Positions 18,201-26,222 of a stretch of DNA of 64,000 nucleotides are shown here, piece after piece. The translations under genes and the position numbers were made by a program. The notes below the pieces were generated by a model. It did not search any database and had not been told where the DNA came from. It saw only the letters and a program-made list of their open reading frames with translations. The DNA comes from Neobacillus soli NBRC 102451 (GTDB lineage: Bacteria > Bacillota > Bacilli > Bacillales > Cytobacillaceae), in contig NZ_BCVI01000019.1 in assembly GCF_001591665.1 (NCBI RefSeq), positions 101,721-165,720 on the forward strand, written 5' to 3'. Position 1 is the first letter of the stretch; the number at the start of each line of letters is the position of its first letter.

Positions 18201-19742
18201 TAAGTCATAGGTTAAGCGGTCGCCAAATTCTTTGATTAGTGCTTCTTCCTTCGACTCAAATGTATGGATTTGTGTATAGAGAAAATCAATTTCAGCACTA
18301 AGCTGAGCAATCTCTTTTGTCTTTTGTTTATCCTGCTGCGACAGATCATTTCCTTTTTTCTTTAAAAACTTTTGATACCCCAAATACTGCTTAACCGCAT
18401 CTTGTATGGATTGGTAAGAATGCTCCCATTGCTGTGCTGCTTCTTTTTTGATTTCATCCATTCTTTGATTCACTTGCTCTAAGCCGCTATTTTGTTCTAA
18501 TGTCGCTATCTGCTGAGAAAGAGAGCGAATCGTTTGCTCGTTTTCACTCCACTCTTTCAATAATAGTAGAAAGGCAAGCTGTTCTTTTCGTTCCTGTTTA
18601 TCCTTTACGACCGCTTGTAGGGAAGTGTGCTTATTCCTTTCTTCTACTAATTTCTTCTCCCAATCCCGTACCTCTCTGTGAGCTTTTGCAAACTCTAAAT
18701 TGTCTTTTTGATAGCGTAAATCTGCTTGCCTTATCGTTAATTTTTCCATGTCTTTCGCTAAAGTAAGCTGCGATTCCTCTTCCGTTTGCTTCAAATGCTC
18801 TAAAGCACCCAGAAGTTGTCTTCCGACCTTAACACTTTCATGAACAATTTCTTTGTGCTCTACCCCTTTAGCTAGGTTCTCTTCAAAAGGGACAATGTCT
18901 TCTAAAAATTCCTTATGTGCTTGTTCTCTTTTTAAAAGAACAGGCAGGTCCTTGGCAATACTGGCCTGACTCTTGAAAATCTCGACAAGATCGTTCTTTT
19001 GATGTTCCGTCCGATGCAAGACTTGGCTAACCGTAGGAATAATTCGTTTTTGGAACAGGGAATGATCATCCTCAGCTCCCTCAAAGTATTTCCCAACGCC
19101 GCCTTCATCCTTGTTAATCTCCTTCATAATATCCCAGTCTTTACGGTTAATCCCGTACGTATCCAGAATACGATAGTGCTTCTTCGTATCCCGGTAAACG
19201 TCATATCCATTCCATTTTAAATAGTCCTTCAAGCTTTCGGTTTCAGCAACTTCATCATTTTCATAGAGTGGAATATGCTCAAGCGAAACCTCTTCTTTCC
19301 GTTCAAATTCTCTTGTATAAAAGGTAATATTCGGGAGGATCTTCGCTTCCTGTTCCAGCGTTTTGCTTTCATTTCCACTTTCTTCACTCATCGAAATCCG
19401 CTGTTCGGCTGAGAACATTCCTCCCGTTACCAGGTGACGGCGGTCCGAACCGTCCAATTCCCATTGAATAAGTACATGAAAGGTGTAGGGAATAAATTGC
19501 TCTTTATTATTAAAAAAGAACTGCTGATAATAACGATTGTTTTGTTTTCCCCACGAGGTTCCAGGTTTAAGGATTTGAAAGATGGTTTGCAGGAATACAC
19601 CTTTCCCACCCCCATTCATCATCGCAATGAGACCATTTGTGGAGGTCTCTTCATTATGGAAGTTAAAAGTGGTATCTTTATATTGCTTTTGCATGCCATC
19701 ATACTTCAGGCCAACAATTCTAATTCGATGGATTTTCGGCAT
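15273..19742 (-). CDS. jetC: Wadjet JetC, SMC-like ATPase
   Basis: A 1489-residue SMC/MukB-like ATPase, the motor of the Wadjet complex that detects and extrudes circular plasmid DNA before JetD cuts it. The N-terminal head (1-260) opens with MPKIHRIRIVGLKYDG and a Walker A-like loop, MMNGGGKGVF. The middle (about 300-1250) is almost entirely Lys/Glu/Gln-rich coiled coil, interrupted by a hinge-like region around 580-740. The C-terminal head has the ABC signature DGSGGQKLSARM and a Walker B-like LVCDNPFGQA. The Walker A Ser/Thr is a glycine here. I chose the ATG at 19742, spaced correctly from AGAGGAG, rather than the ATG six bases upstream. It overlaps jetB. Confidence 0.9.
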   Translation of the reverse strand: MPKIHRIRIVGLKYDGMQKQYKDTTFNFHNEETSTNGLIAMMNGGGKGVFLQTIFQILKPGTSWGKQNNRYYQQFFFNNKEQFIPYTFHVLIQWELDGSDRRHLVTGGMFSAEQRISMSEESGNESKTLEQEAKILPNITFYTREFERKEEVSLEHIPLYENDEVAETESLKDYLKWNGYDVYRDTKKHYRILDTYGINRKDWDIMKEINKDEGGVGKYFEGAEDDHSLFQKRIIPTVSQVLHRTEHQKNDLVEIFKSQASIAKDLPVLLKREQAHKEFLEDIVPFEENLAKGVEHKEIVHESVKVGRQLLGALEHLKQTEEESQLTLAKDMEKLTIRQADLRYQKDNLEFAKAHREVRDWEKKLVEERNKHTSLQAVVKDKQERKEQLAFLLLLKEWSENEQTIRSLSQQIATLEQNSGLEQVNQRMDEIKKEAAQQWEHSYQSIQDAVKQYLGYQKFLKKKGNDLSQQDKQKTKEIAQLSAEIDFLYTQIHTFESKEEALIKEFGDRLTYDLRGYIEFLSKQIENKKASLEEMQAKEKESSEVQNQLATSHGTLVQSIQFSEEKCAELKAANIEQKQKEAKLLDRLHGLVDDVTAPFTHALLSKYALQIEDILANNREQGEQIKKDLWEIQLDHSLNDEHFWIPNKDVKELKEWIDEKTGIDVFYGTQFLQSLSKEDIANTLLMYPLLPYGLVVSGQQWQKINQQVLSGRMFKSPVPIFLREEMNNEHKQPSFVIINGTEKELLTDKNQFTNWKIKIAKQIEEKKDTLIEINKTETSLRRMLKEIDRLLSSELAVDIEKAFNQEQNALLSKKMKLQEITTQEQKEKELQLGLKKQLETTKGKIDKLTKDVETIEEFDREKLLYQENKCVKLEKEKQKEAFVMGQQEIGKEHQTIVELQNKWNQTYLEWKVTTEQTIKEIAFFIEAAVFPADEKVEQSEEVPRLSPHLLEEINGSILELKQLQKSKEEQSRELLVIQAKKETEQKQQKKLEKKLDTHNKEWKEAPEPDEPISIVENMLQTAQKEAKTAEKEEREQGTAVTVAETSLQHAVIQRDKSGKKIAKHEKQPEEWENLDLEIKAVEIKDQTKQTIEELKQTEKRQKETETNIAGFEGDLLTLSVILKEEAAAFTETDVEKIKSQGKACILSWCEAHQAIQEEGQEKHAKIEQSLRNLKLTIEGKDWEIRFKSEVLTTLDHMDTRHYSYVQSIVKNMKRFSQSGLEQLERDKERAEKAQNFWASRASMKVMSISEAIRSMIAKMKLKNERGSFPLVQLKEDILPKKAEDIEPLLKQHFVAAINKITKQFDTIDHNNQAVDQEIKQLISDEQILFVSLRNRYPELLVYNMRTDNAFMYGKPQRDHYSTWQTINQGSKTKSDGSGGQKLSARMVMMMMLLSVKNETDQSWVPLVCDNPFGQAASAHVLDPIFSVAEKLKFQFIVVTPPELVKTEISQRFDAYYKLDFIREKGKEIVSDTIVPAFRIYQGAEEAQVR

Positions 19743-20466
19743 GCTCATTCTCCTCTACCGTCATTAATTTTTTAAATAATTCATAACGATCATAATCGTG
19801 ATACAGGTATTCAATTCGCTCAAAAAGCTCTTGTTTTGGAATTACCTTTGGAATATCTTCCTGATCTAGAATGACGATTAAGCCCTCTGTCTCTAATAAG
19901 CGCATGCAACTAGCAATTAAACCGATTCGGGTTCGTCTATTGGCTTTTTTAGCCGCATAATCATCTGTGTCCACTTCCATGTATTTCCACATTATGACAA
20001 CTTCCTTCATATCGATACGTTCTTCCTCACCGAAGGCAGGTTTCACTTTAAGAATGCTTTCCCAATTCATTATGAGATCGTTAACAAGACGTTCTAATGC
20101 GTAGAAGCTAATCCCTTCCCGCTTCGTGCGGATTTTTGCAGCCTGATTGCGGTCTATGGCTGCTAAGAAAGACATCATGACAACGCTCATAAGATGAAAG
20201 TGTTTTTTCGTTTCGACTTGCTTATGCTTTTCTTTCATATGTGTAAAATTCGTAGCAAAGACAGAGCCGGTCGGCTGGACAACTAATTGGATCCGTTTCG
20301 GCGATTCAATGATATATGTACCAGATTCGTCTGCTAATAATAGGACAGTCTGTCTCACTTCCGGATCAAAATACGTCTGGAAATGTTCGCTATTTTCGTC
20401 GATTACTTTATCTTTTAATAGAGTAAAATAGACAGCTGATGCTTTTTTGATTGATTCTGCATTCAT
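19720..20466 (-). CDS. jetB: Wadjet JetB, MksE/KITE-like subunit
   Basis: A 248-residue protein in the place of JetB, the kleisin-associated winged-helix (KITE) subunit of Wadjet. The sequence is mostly alpha-helical with a C-terminal winged-helix look (RRTRIGLIASCMRLLETEGLIVI). It resembles what I recall as DUF6063, the JetB of type II systems, rather than the DUF4194 of type I. The ATG at 20466 overlaps the jetA stop (ATGA) and has AGGAGG seven bases upstream; the longer ATG at 20487 is not needed. The call depends partly on its position between jetA and jetC. Confidence 0.82.
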   Translation of the reverse strand: MNAESIKKASAVYFTLLKDKVIDENSEHFQTYFDPEVRQTVLLLADESGTYIIESPKRIQLVVQPTGSVFATNFTHMKEKHKQVETKKHFHLMSVVMMSFLAAIDRNQAAKIRTKREGISFYALERLVNDLIMNWESILKVKPAFGEEERIDMKEVVIMWKYMEVDTDDYAAKKANRRTRIGLIASCMRLLETEGLIVILDQEDIPKVIPKQELFERIEYLYHDYDRYELFKKLMTVEENEHAENPSN

Positions 20467-21971
20467 CGTTGCTCCTCCTGTACACATATCTTAAACGGGG
20501 TAATTTTCATTTGATACCAATGATGTGGCTCCGCGCGATGATCAAACATAGTAAAAATTTTCAAGCCCTCAAAAGTTTGGAATTGTGGATATTCCTTCAT
20601 TAGTTTTAAAAGAAGGATTTCCCTCTCGTCACTTAATGTTTCTTCCTTCCGATGCAGCACTTGAACCTTCAGCGGCTTTTTATCAAACATCATCCATAAA
20701 TCAATCGTTTCAGATTCTTCAAACCATAAGTCCTGCACTTCTAATGGCATTGTCGATAAATCAGCTAATGAAAACTCTCCGTATGTTTGTAAATGTTGAA
20801 AAACATAACTCCATGCCTTAATAACAGAATCCCAATTCGTCACTCGGAGACGAGTAATGCTTTCTTCTGCCTCTTCTTCGATGGCAACATCCGTTAGTTG
20901 TTTTTCATCAAATTCTTGTTCCCCCCAAATCCAATCCAGTGGAAAAATAAATTCATTCTTCGGTGAAAACAACGGAGAAAGGACTTTTTCTATCGTCTCA
21001 AAACTTTTGACCCCTTCCTTCATGAACCAATTTTCATAAAGATGTTCTCGAAATGAAACCAGGCTGGTTTCCCAAAACAAGGAAGGGTTTTCCGCTTTTA
21101 ATTTCATCTCATAGGAGATATTTTGAATGACGAGCTTGGCAAAACGGTCATGCAATTGTCTTGTATGACCAATTTTTTCTTGGAGAAGAATCAATTCTTT
21201 CTGAATAGAATCATCTTCTTCATTTCTTCGCTTCGTTTTTTCGATCATGCTCGTAATGGTTCGGAAGTGATTTTTTTCTTCTTCAAATTGCTTTTCAATT
21301 TCCACACGATTGTCGGCCCTTTGCCATTCTTCTTCGATCAATAAGATTTTAGGATTATTAATCATTTCCTTTTGAAAAGTGAATTCTTTTGCCATTAAGC
21401 GGTTTACTCGTGAAATGAGGTGATCGAGGTTTCGAGTTGCTTTTCTAAAATTACCGTTTTTAATTAGCTGCATACTATAGAGTTGTTCAATCGTTATCGA
21501 GAATTCCTCCGCCATTTCCCTGCTCATAAAAATCATTTCCTGAGAGACATCCGTGAGTTTATAAACAATCGATCCGCCTATTTCTAAATTCGTATATAAT
21601 TCATCCATCGTGACATAACGGAAGACCTGAGTTTCCCAAGATTGACTTATTTCATCGTAATATAAGGATTCAAACGGTTTACTATACTCTTCTTTCCCTT
21701 GATACAGGAGCCCACTTGTAATCCGTTCCATTTGCTTATCGTCTGCTAGAAGCTTCATTTGCTTAATAGAATCTTCTACCATATATTTGATATCTGATTT
21801 ACGGCGATGATCATTATCATTTAATTCTCGATAAAAGATGGTCAGGAGCACTTGCATCAGGATCGTTTGGATATGAGGCTTCAGCTCTCCTACTTCCATT
21901 CCCCTGCCAAGCTCAAATAATGGATTTAATCGTTGCATACGCTGGGCGAAACCTTCCCATGATTCGTTCAC
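20463..21971 (-). CDS. jetA: Wadjet JetA, kleisin (MksF-like) subunit
   Basis: A 502-residue alpha-helical protein in the JetA place, the kleisin linking the two JetC heads. It has a helical N-terminal domain (WEGFAQRMQRLNPLFELGRG), a coiled-coil centre (about 215-290) and a C-terminal winged-helix-like part. I recall this type as the DUF5716 JetA family. The GTG at 21971 overlaps the jetD stop (GTGA) and has GGAGGAG eight bases upstream; the ATG at 21986 would lie inside that ribosome site. Overlaps on both sides show a tightly coupled operon. Confidence 0.82.
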   Translation of the reverse strand: MNESWEGFAQRMQRLNPLFELGRGMEVGELKPHIQTILMQVLLTIFYRELNDNDHRRKSDIKYMVEDSIKQMKLLADDKQMERITSGLLYQGKEEYSKPFESLYYDEISQSWETQVFRYVTMDELYTNLEIGGSIVYKLTDVSQEMIFMSREMAEEFSITIEQLYSMQLIKNGNFRKATRNLDHLISRVNRLMAKEFTFQKEMINNPKILLIEEEWQRADNRVEIEKQFEEEKNHFRTITSMIEKTKRRNEEDDSIQKELILLQEKIGHTRQLHDRFAKLVIQNISYEMKLKAENPSLFWETSLVSFREHLYENWFMKEGVKSFETIEKVLSPLFSPKNEFIFPLDWIWGEQEFDEKQLTDVAIEEEAEESITRLRVTNWDSVIKAWSYVFQHLQTYGEFSLADLSTMPLEVQDLWFEESETIDLWMMFDKKPLKVQVLHRKEETLSDEREILLLKLMKEYPQFQTFEGLKIFTMFDHRAEPHHWYQMKITPFKICVQEEQR

Positions 21972-23041
21972 AGCCATCTCCTCCATGTTTCTATGTTTAA
22001 GACTTCTTGTGGGATTCGCTTATTTTCCTGCCATAATTGCAATAATAACGACTGCTCCTCTTCCGTAAACCATTGAAAGAATACATCACGGTATTTGAGG
22101 TTTTGTGATTGACCTATTTTCTGGTCATTCCTTTGTTCTAGACATTCGAGCATTTTTCGATAGATTTTTAAGGCCGGCTGAATACAGCTATCCGGATATT
22201 TTTCGATAAGCCGAATGAGGATTCCGTATCCAGCGGCATCAAGATCCCCTGCGTAGTAGAAAAGATAGGATTTGGGAGGAAACATTCGAAAGAAAAAGGA
22301 AAAGCTCCGTTCAATCTTAGTTCCTTCACCATAAATGATAAGTTCAGGTTCATAATCCAGCTGATTCGCTTCCAATAATTTAATGGAAGTATGAAAGAAA
22401 GATAGATTTTCGACGATTAGTACTCTCTGAATATCTTTCATTTCTTCCCCTTGTTTCATCCAAAAGACAAAAGGCTCCCCATAGTTCACCATTTTAAGTT
22501 GGTCTTCTACTATTCCAATTCTAGCTAAAAAGCCTTTTCCGTCAGGAAAGCTATCACTACCAAATAAGAACTTCTCATGGCCAAAGAGCTCGAGGCTTCT
22601 TTCTTCTAGTGATACGATTTTCCGTTCCTGACTGGTCTTTAGAAACGTATATACATTATGGATTCGACTCCATTCTTCTTTCGTTTGCCATTCAGGATGC
22701 CGTTCATAATAGGAAAAATCAAACTGATCACTTAATTTCATCATCTCGAGACGATCCCATTTGGCGGTCTGAACTTTTATATTTACCCAGTAATATAAGG
22801 CAAGCGCTGGTGTTTTACCATTGTATTGATTATTTTGAACAGGGATCAGTTGCCCTTCACCTTGCAATGTTTGGATTGCACGATAAAACAATGAATAACC
22901 ATCCATTTCAAAATAATCATCCATTAGCTTGCGCAACTGAAATTCTAACTCGTTACTATTTATTTTCTTTTTCTGGTTAGGGTGTTGAATATCTGCGATA
23001 AAACCTCTCACCCGTGTTTCAATGATATCGATTGTACTCAC
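21968..23041 (-). CDS. jetD: Wadjet JetD, Toprim-type plasmid nuclease
   Basis: A 357-residue protein with a C-terminal Toprim domain of the DUF2220 type, the nuclease that cleaves plasmid DNA after JetABC extrusion. The Toprim motifs are visible: the glutamate in VLIVENLSFFH (about residue 215) and the DxD in YYAGDLDAAGYGIL (about 270). The N-terminal half is a winged-helix-like arm region. The GTG start at 23041 follows AGAGGTAAG. As first gene of a jetDABC order it matches the arrangement I associate with type II Wadjet; the subtype is less certain than the system. Confidence 0.88.
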   Translation of the reverse strand: MSTIDIIETRVRGFIADIQHPNQKKKINSNELEFQLRKLMDDYFEMDGYSLFYRAIQTLQGEGQLIPVQNNQYNGKTPALALYYWVNIKVQTAKWDRLEMMKLSDQFDFSYYERHPEWQTKEEWSRIHNVYTFLKTSQERKIVSLEERSLELFGHEKFLFGSDSFPDGKGFLARIGIVEDQLKMVNYGEPFVFWMKQGEEMKDIQRVLIVENLSFFHTSIKLLEANQLDYEPELIIYGEGTKIERSFSFFFRMFPPKSYLFYYAGDLDAAGYGILIRLIEKYPDSCIQPALKIYRKMLECLEQRNDQKIGQSQNLKYRDVFFQWFTEEEQSLLLQLWQENKRIPQEVLNIETWRRWL

Positions 23042-23218
23042 CTACTTACCTCTTCTTAGTGTCATGAATAGACTCTAATACCCATTTTGGGCATTCTTAT
23101 ATTATAAACTAGTTGCGATATTGTTGGTAAATGAAATTTTTTTAAAATAATAATAGACGGCAAATGAACCCACTCGCTCGTCACAGAAATTTGAAATTGC
23201 CTTATAAATAAACAAAAA

Positions 23219-23249
23219 ACCGCATCAGTGAAGAAATTCACCGTGCGGT
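23219..23249 (-). terminator. Terminator hairpin behind the first tRNA-Sec fragment
   Basis: ACCGCA / TGCGGT and GTGAA / TTCAC form a long stem; the minus strand continues into TTTTTTG. It is closely related to the hairpin behind the intact tRNA-Sec at 48948-48979 (shared CCGTGCGGT and TTCAC). The rest of 23042-23300 shows no gene. Confidence 0.75.
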
Positions 23250-23265
23250 AAGTAATGATTATGGT

Positions 23266-23290
23266 TGGCGGGACTGAGTGGGAATCGAAC
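23266..23290 (-). repeat. tRNA-Sec 3' end fragment (att-like copy 1)
   Basis: On the minus strand this reads GTTCGATTCCCACTCAGTC and then CCGCCA: the T-loop, 3' T-stem, acceptor strand and CCA of the tRNA-Sec at 49004-49100, with two or three substitutions. The 5' T-stem no longer pairs and the rest of the tRNA is absent. It begins about ten bases after the purU stop. This is the usual residue of tRNA-directed integration. Confidence 0.75.
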
Positions 23291-23300
23291 TGACTTGATT

Positions 23301-24170
23301 TCAAGCAAATACGATTGTTTTATTACCATGAACAAGTACCTTATCCTCAACATGCCAGGAAACGGCTTCAGCAAGAACTCTTCTTTCCACATGACGTCCG
23401 GCAGTCTTTAAATCCTCTGCTGTATAGCGTTGATTAATTCGCTGTACATCCTGTTCAATAATTGGTCCTTCATCAAGATCATTCGTAACGTAATGTGCTG
23501 TTGCACCGATTAACTTTACACCTCTGTTAAACGCTCTCACGTAAGGGTTTGCGCCAACAAATGCCGGCAAGAATGAATGATGGATGTTTATGATTTGATT
23601 AGGATACTTAGAAATAAAGTTAGGGGAAAGAATTTGCATATACCTGGCCAGGACAATTAAGTCCACTTTCCCTTTCATCAATTCTACTGCTTTCCGTTCG
23701 GCATCTTCTTTTGATTCTTGAGACATTGGGATATGATAAAAAGGAATGCCATAACTTTCAACTATTTCTTTTAAAATAGTATGATTACTGATTACCATCG
23801 GGATATCTACTAGAATTTCATTGGATTTCCACCGCCATAGAAGCTCGTTAAGACAATGGTCCGTTTTGGAAACAAAGATGGCCATCCGCTTTCTTTGTAC
23901 ATTACTACCGAGCTGCCAATCCATGTCATACTCCTGGCCGAGTACATGTAAATCTTGTTCAAGTTTATTAAATGAAGTATCGAATTCTTCTAAATCAAAC
24001 TCAATCCGCATAAAGAACATTCCTCCATTTGGATCAGTTGTATGTTGATCAAAATGGACAATATTAGCTTTGTGTTCTAATAGAAAATTCGTTACAGTCG
24101 AGATAATACCTGGCTTTTCTGGACATGAAATTAATAATTTTGCCCGATTGGGTTTCAATTTTTGGATCAC
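23301..24170 (-). CDS. purU: Formyltetrahydrofolate deformylase
   Basis: A 289-residue enzyme that hydrolyses 10-formyl-THF to formate and THF, balancing the one-carbon pool. An N-terminal ACT domain (about 10-90, LLISCPEKPGIISTVTNFL) is followed by a formyltransferase-fold domain with the catalytic asparagine/histidine segment INIHHSFLPAFVGANPY and the aspartate in LDEGPIIEQD. Its length is standard. The start is a GTG at 24170. It lies downstream of the glycine-controlled lpdA on the same strand, and glycine cleavage feeds the one-carbon pool, so the two fit functionally. Its stop codon almost touches the tRNA-Sec fragment. Confidence 0.93.
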   Translation of the reverse strand: MIQKLKPNRAKLLISCPEKPGIISTVTNFLLEHKANIVHFDQHTTDPNGGMFFMRIEFDLEEFDTSFNKLEQDLHVLGQEYDMDWQLGSNVQRKRMAIFVSKTDHCLNELLWRWKSNEILVDIPMVISNHTILKEIVESYGIPFYHIPMSQESKEDAERKAVELMKGKVDLIVLARYMQILSPNFISKYPNQIINIHHSFLPAFVGANPYVRAFNRGVKLIGATAHYVTNDLDEGPIIEQDVQRINQRYTAEDLKTAGRHVERRVLAEAVSWHVEDKVLVHGNKTIVFA

Positions 24171-24298
24171 CGCTCTTCCACCATCCTTAAGGTTATTTAT
24201 GTAAAATAAGAAGGCTAATTCCTTCGTAATTTGATAGGTAAAGGTTTAAATAAAAGAAGAACCTTCACAATATTTTGTTCTATTCTATCTAACGCTAG

Positions 24299-25699
24299 TT
24301 AAGCATGAATTTCCTGTCCATACACAGCTAGGGCTGCTTCACCAATTGCTTCGGCTAATGTAGGGTGCGGGTGTATCGTTTGGGCAATATCCATTGCTGT
24401 TGCATTCAATACACAAGCAAGTCCAGCCTCCGTAATCATATCCGTTACATGAGGACCTACCATATGAGCGCCTAAAAGCTTATTAGTTCCTTCTTCCACA
24501 ACCAGTTTGACAAATCCGTCTGATTCACCAAAAACCAATGCTTTTCCAATCGCACGGAATGAGAATTTACCAACTTTCACTAGATATCCCTTTTCCTTTG
24601 CCGCTTCTTCTGTGAGTCCGACACCTGCTACTTCTGGACTGCAATATATACATCTGGCAATAAGGTTTGAATCAACTACTTTTGGCGTTTTACCTGCCAT
24701 ATGTTCAACAGCAATGATTCCTTCATGTGAGGCAGCATGGGCAAGCTGCAAGCCGCCAATGACATCACCAATTGCGTAAATGTTCGGTTCATTTGTTTGG
24801 TAGAACTCATTTGTTTTAATAAAAATGGGATTTAGTTCAACAGCCGTTTTTTCAAGACCAAATTCTTTTGTATTTGGAGATCGCCCTACAGATACCAAAA
24901 GTTTGTCTGCAGAAAATGGTGTTTCTTTGCCTTTATGCTCCGCCTTAATGGAAACACCCTCACCTTTTTCCAGCGTTTCTGGAAGTACTTTTGCTCCTGT
25001 AACAATTTTTACTCCTTTTTTCTTCATTAAACGCTGTACTTCCTTTGAAATATCTGTATCCTCAGTTGGTAAAATGCGATCGGCATATTCGATTACTGTA
25101 ACTTGGATTCCGAAGTCCGAAAGCATCGATGCCCATTCGATTCCAATTACTCCGCCGCCAACGATAAGGATAGAATTGGGAAGCTTCTCCATTTTTAGCG
25201 CTTCATCCGAAGTCATCACATACTTCTCATCCACTTCCAGGCCTGGAAGTGTTCTTGGACGGGAACCTGTTGCAATTAAAATATTTTGGGGGCTTAAAAT
25301 GACTTCCCCTTCACCATTATTCAATTCCACTAACACATCTTTTGTCCTTGTAATACTTCCTTTTCCATCATAAACATCTATCTTTCCCTTTTTCATTAAA
25401 TGTTGAACACCTTTAAATAGGCGGTCCGTAATTTCTTCTTTTCGGGCTTGTACTTTTGAAAAATCAAGACCAACTACAGGGGCGATTACACCATACTTAT
25501 CTGCATTCTTCGTTTGAGCGTATACTTCTGCACTTCTTAATAAGGCCTTACTCGGAATACAACCAGCGTGAAGGCATGTTCCACCGATTTTTCCTTTTTC
25601 AATAACCGCCGCTCTTAAACCTAATTGGGAAGCACGAATGGCAGCCACGTACCCACCTGTTCCACCACCGATAATTACAACATCATATTCTTTTGTCAT
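24299..25699 (-). CDS. lpdA: Dihydrolipoyl dehydrogenase (glycine-regulated)
   Basis: A 466-residue FAD enzyme that reoxidises dihydrolipoamide in 2-oxoacid dehydrogenases or the glycine cleavage system (L-protein). Visible are the FAD motif VVIIGGGTGGYVAA, the redox disulfide in GGTCLHAGCIPSK, the NAD-binding ILIVGGGVIGIEWAS and the C-terminal catalytic HPHPTLAEA. No E1/E2 genes are nearby. A tandem glycine riboswitch lies 180 bases upstream, so I infer that this copy serves glycine cleavage. The ATG follows AAGGAGAT. Confidence 0.93.
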   Translation of the reverse strand: MTKEYDVVIIGGGTGGYVAAIRASQLGLRAAVIEKGKIGGTCLHAGCIPSKALLRSAEVYAQTKNADKYGVIAPVVGLDFSKVQARKEEITDRLFKGVQHLMKKGKIDVYDGKGSITRTKDVLVELNNGEGEVILSPQNILIATGSRPRTLPGLEVDEKYVMTSDEALKMEKLPNSILIVGGGVIGIEWASMLSDFGIQVTVIEYADRILPTEDTDISKEVQRLMKKKGVKIVTGAKVLPETLEKGEGVSIKAEHKGKETPFSADKLLVSVGRSPNTKEFGLEKTAVELNPIFIKTNEFYQTNEPNIYAIGDVIGGLQLAHAASHEGIIAVEHMAGKTPKVVDSNLIARCIYCSPEVAGVGLTEEAAKEKGYLVKVGKFSFRAIGKALVFGESDGFVKLVVEEGTNKLLGAHMVGPHVTDMITEAGLACVLNATAMDIAQTIHPHPTLAEAIGEAALAVYGQEIHA

Positions 25700-25875
25700 A
25701 TTCGTTATCTCCTTTTCATTTTATAGTTATCGGAATACTTGGATCATTTTGATATAAACCCATGTAAACTCCCCATTGAATATTTGCTGACCACCTCTGA
25801 CAACAGCAAACTTTGGCGTGCCTAAAATTTCGCTCATTCCTAAGATCTGAAACACTCCCTTTTTGAACACAAAAA

Positions 25876-26098
25876 AAGAACAGAAAAGGGTAGCATACTA
25901 TCTCTCCCCTTCTCTGTCCTTGTTACCTGAGAGTTTAACTCCATTTATTCCAGAGTCTTTCCCCGTTGGTGGCCTACTGCTGTGATACGCGCTCTCCAGA
26001 GGTGCGTCCTGTTGTGGTTCCATCTACCTGAGAGATTTGTTCCAAGGGTATTTTTGGAACTTGCTCCTTCGGTGGCTTATTACTTTGCACTCTCCCAC
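25876..26098 (-). ncRNA. Tandem glycine riboswitch upstream of lpdA
   Basis: Two glycine aptamers in a row on the minus strand. Aptamer 1 (about 26096-26015) has GGGAGAG, GCCACCGAAGGAGCAA and CTCTCAGGTA. Aptamer 2 (about 26000-25920) has GGAGAG, GCCACCAACGGGG, CTCTCAGGTA and AAGGACAGA. The end of aptamer 2 overlaps a terminator stem (AGGACAGAGAAGGGGAG with CTACCCTTTTCTGTTCT, then a T-run), so glycine should switch lpdA by termination control. 25700-25875 between this and lpdA shows no gene. Confidence 0.92.
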
Positions 26099-26222
26099 AA
26101 CCATCATCCGCTTATATATAATTTTCATTGGATTAACAATGTTTTCGAAAAAAGAGATACCAAACCAATTTTTAGGCAAGAACATTATATTTTTTAACTA
26201 TAACATTTCTAAACAACGACTA

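Noticed and set aside
15838..20821. Several plus-strand open frames inside the Wadjet genes
   Set aside because: They lie opposite clear coding sequence with coiled-coil codon patterns and have no ribosome sites or domain content.
23266..23290. A functional tRNA at the first tRNA-Sec fragment
   Set aside because: Only T-loop, 3' T-stem and acceptor strand remain; no D-arm, anticodon arm or paired T-stem.
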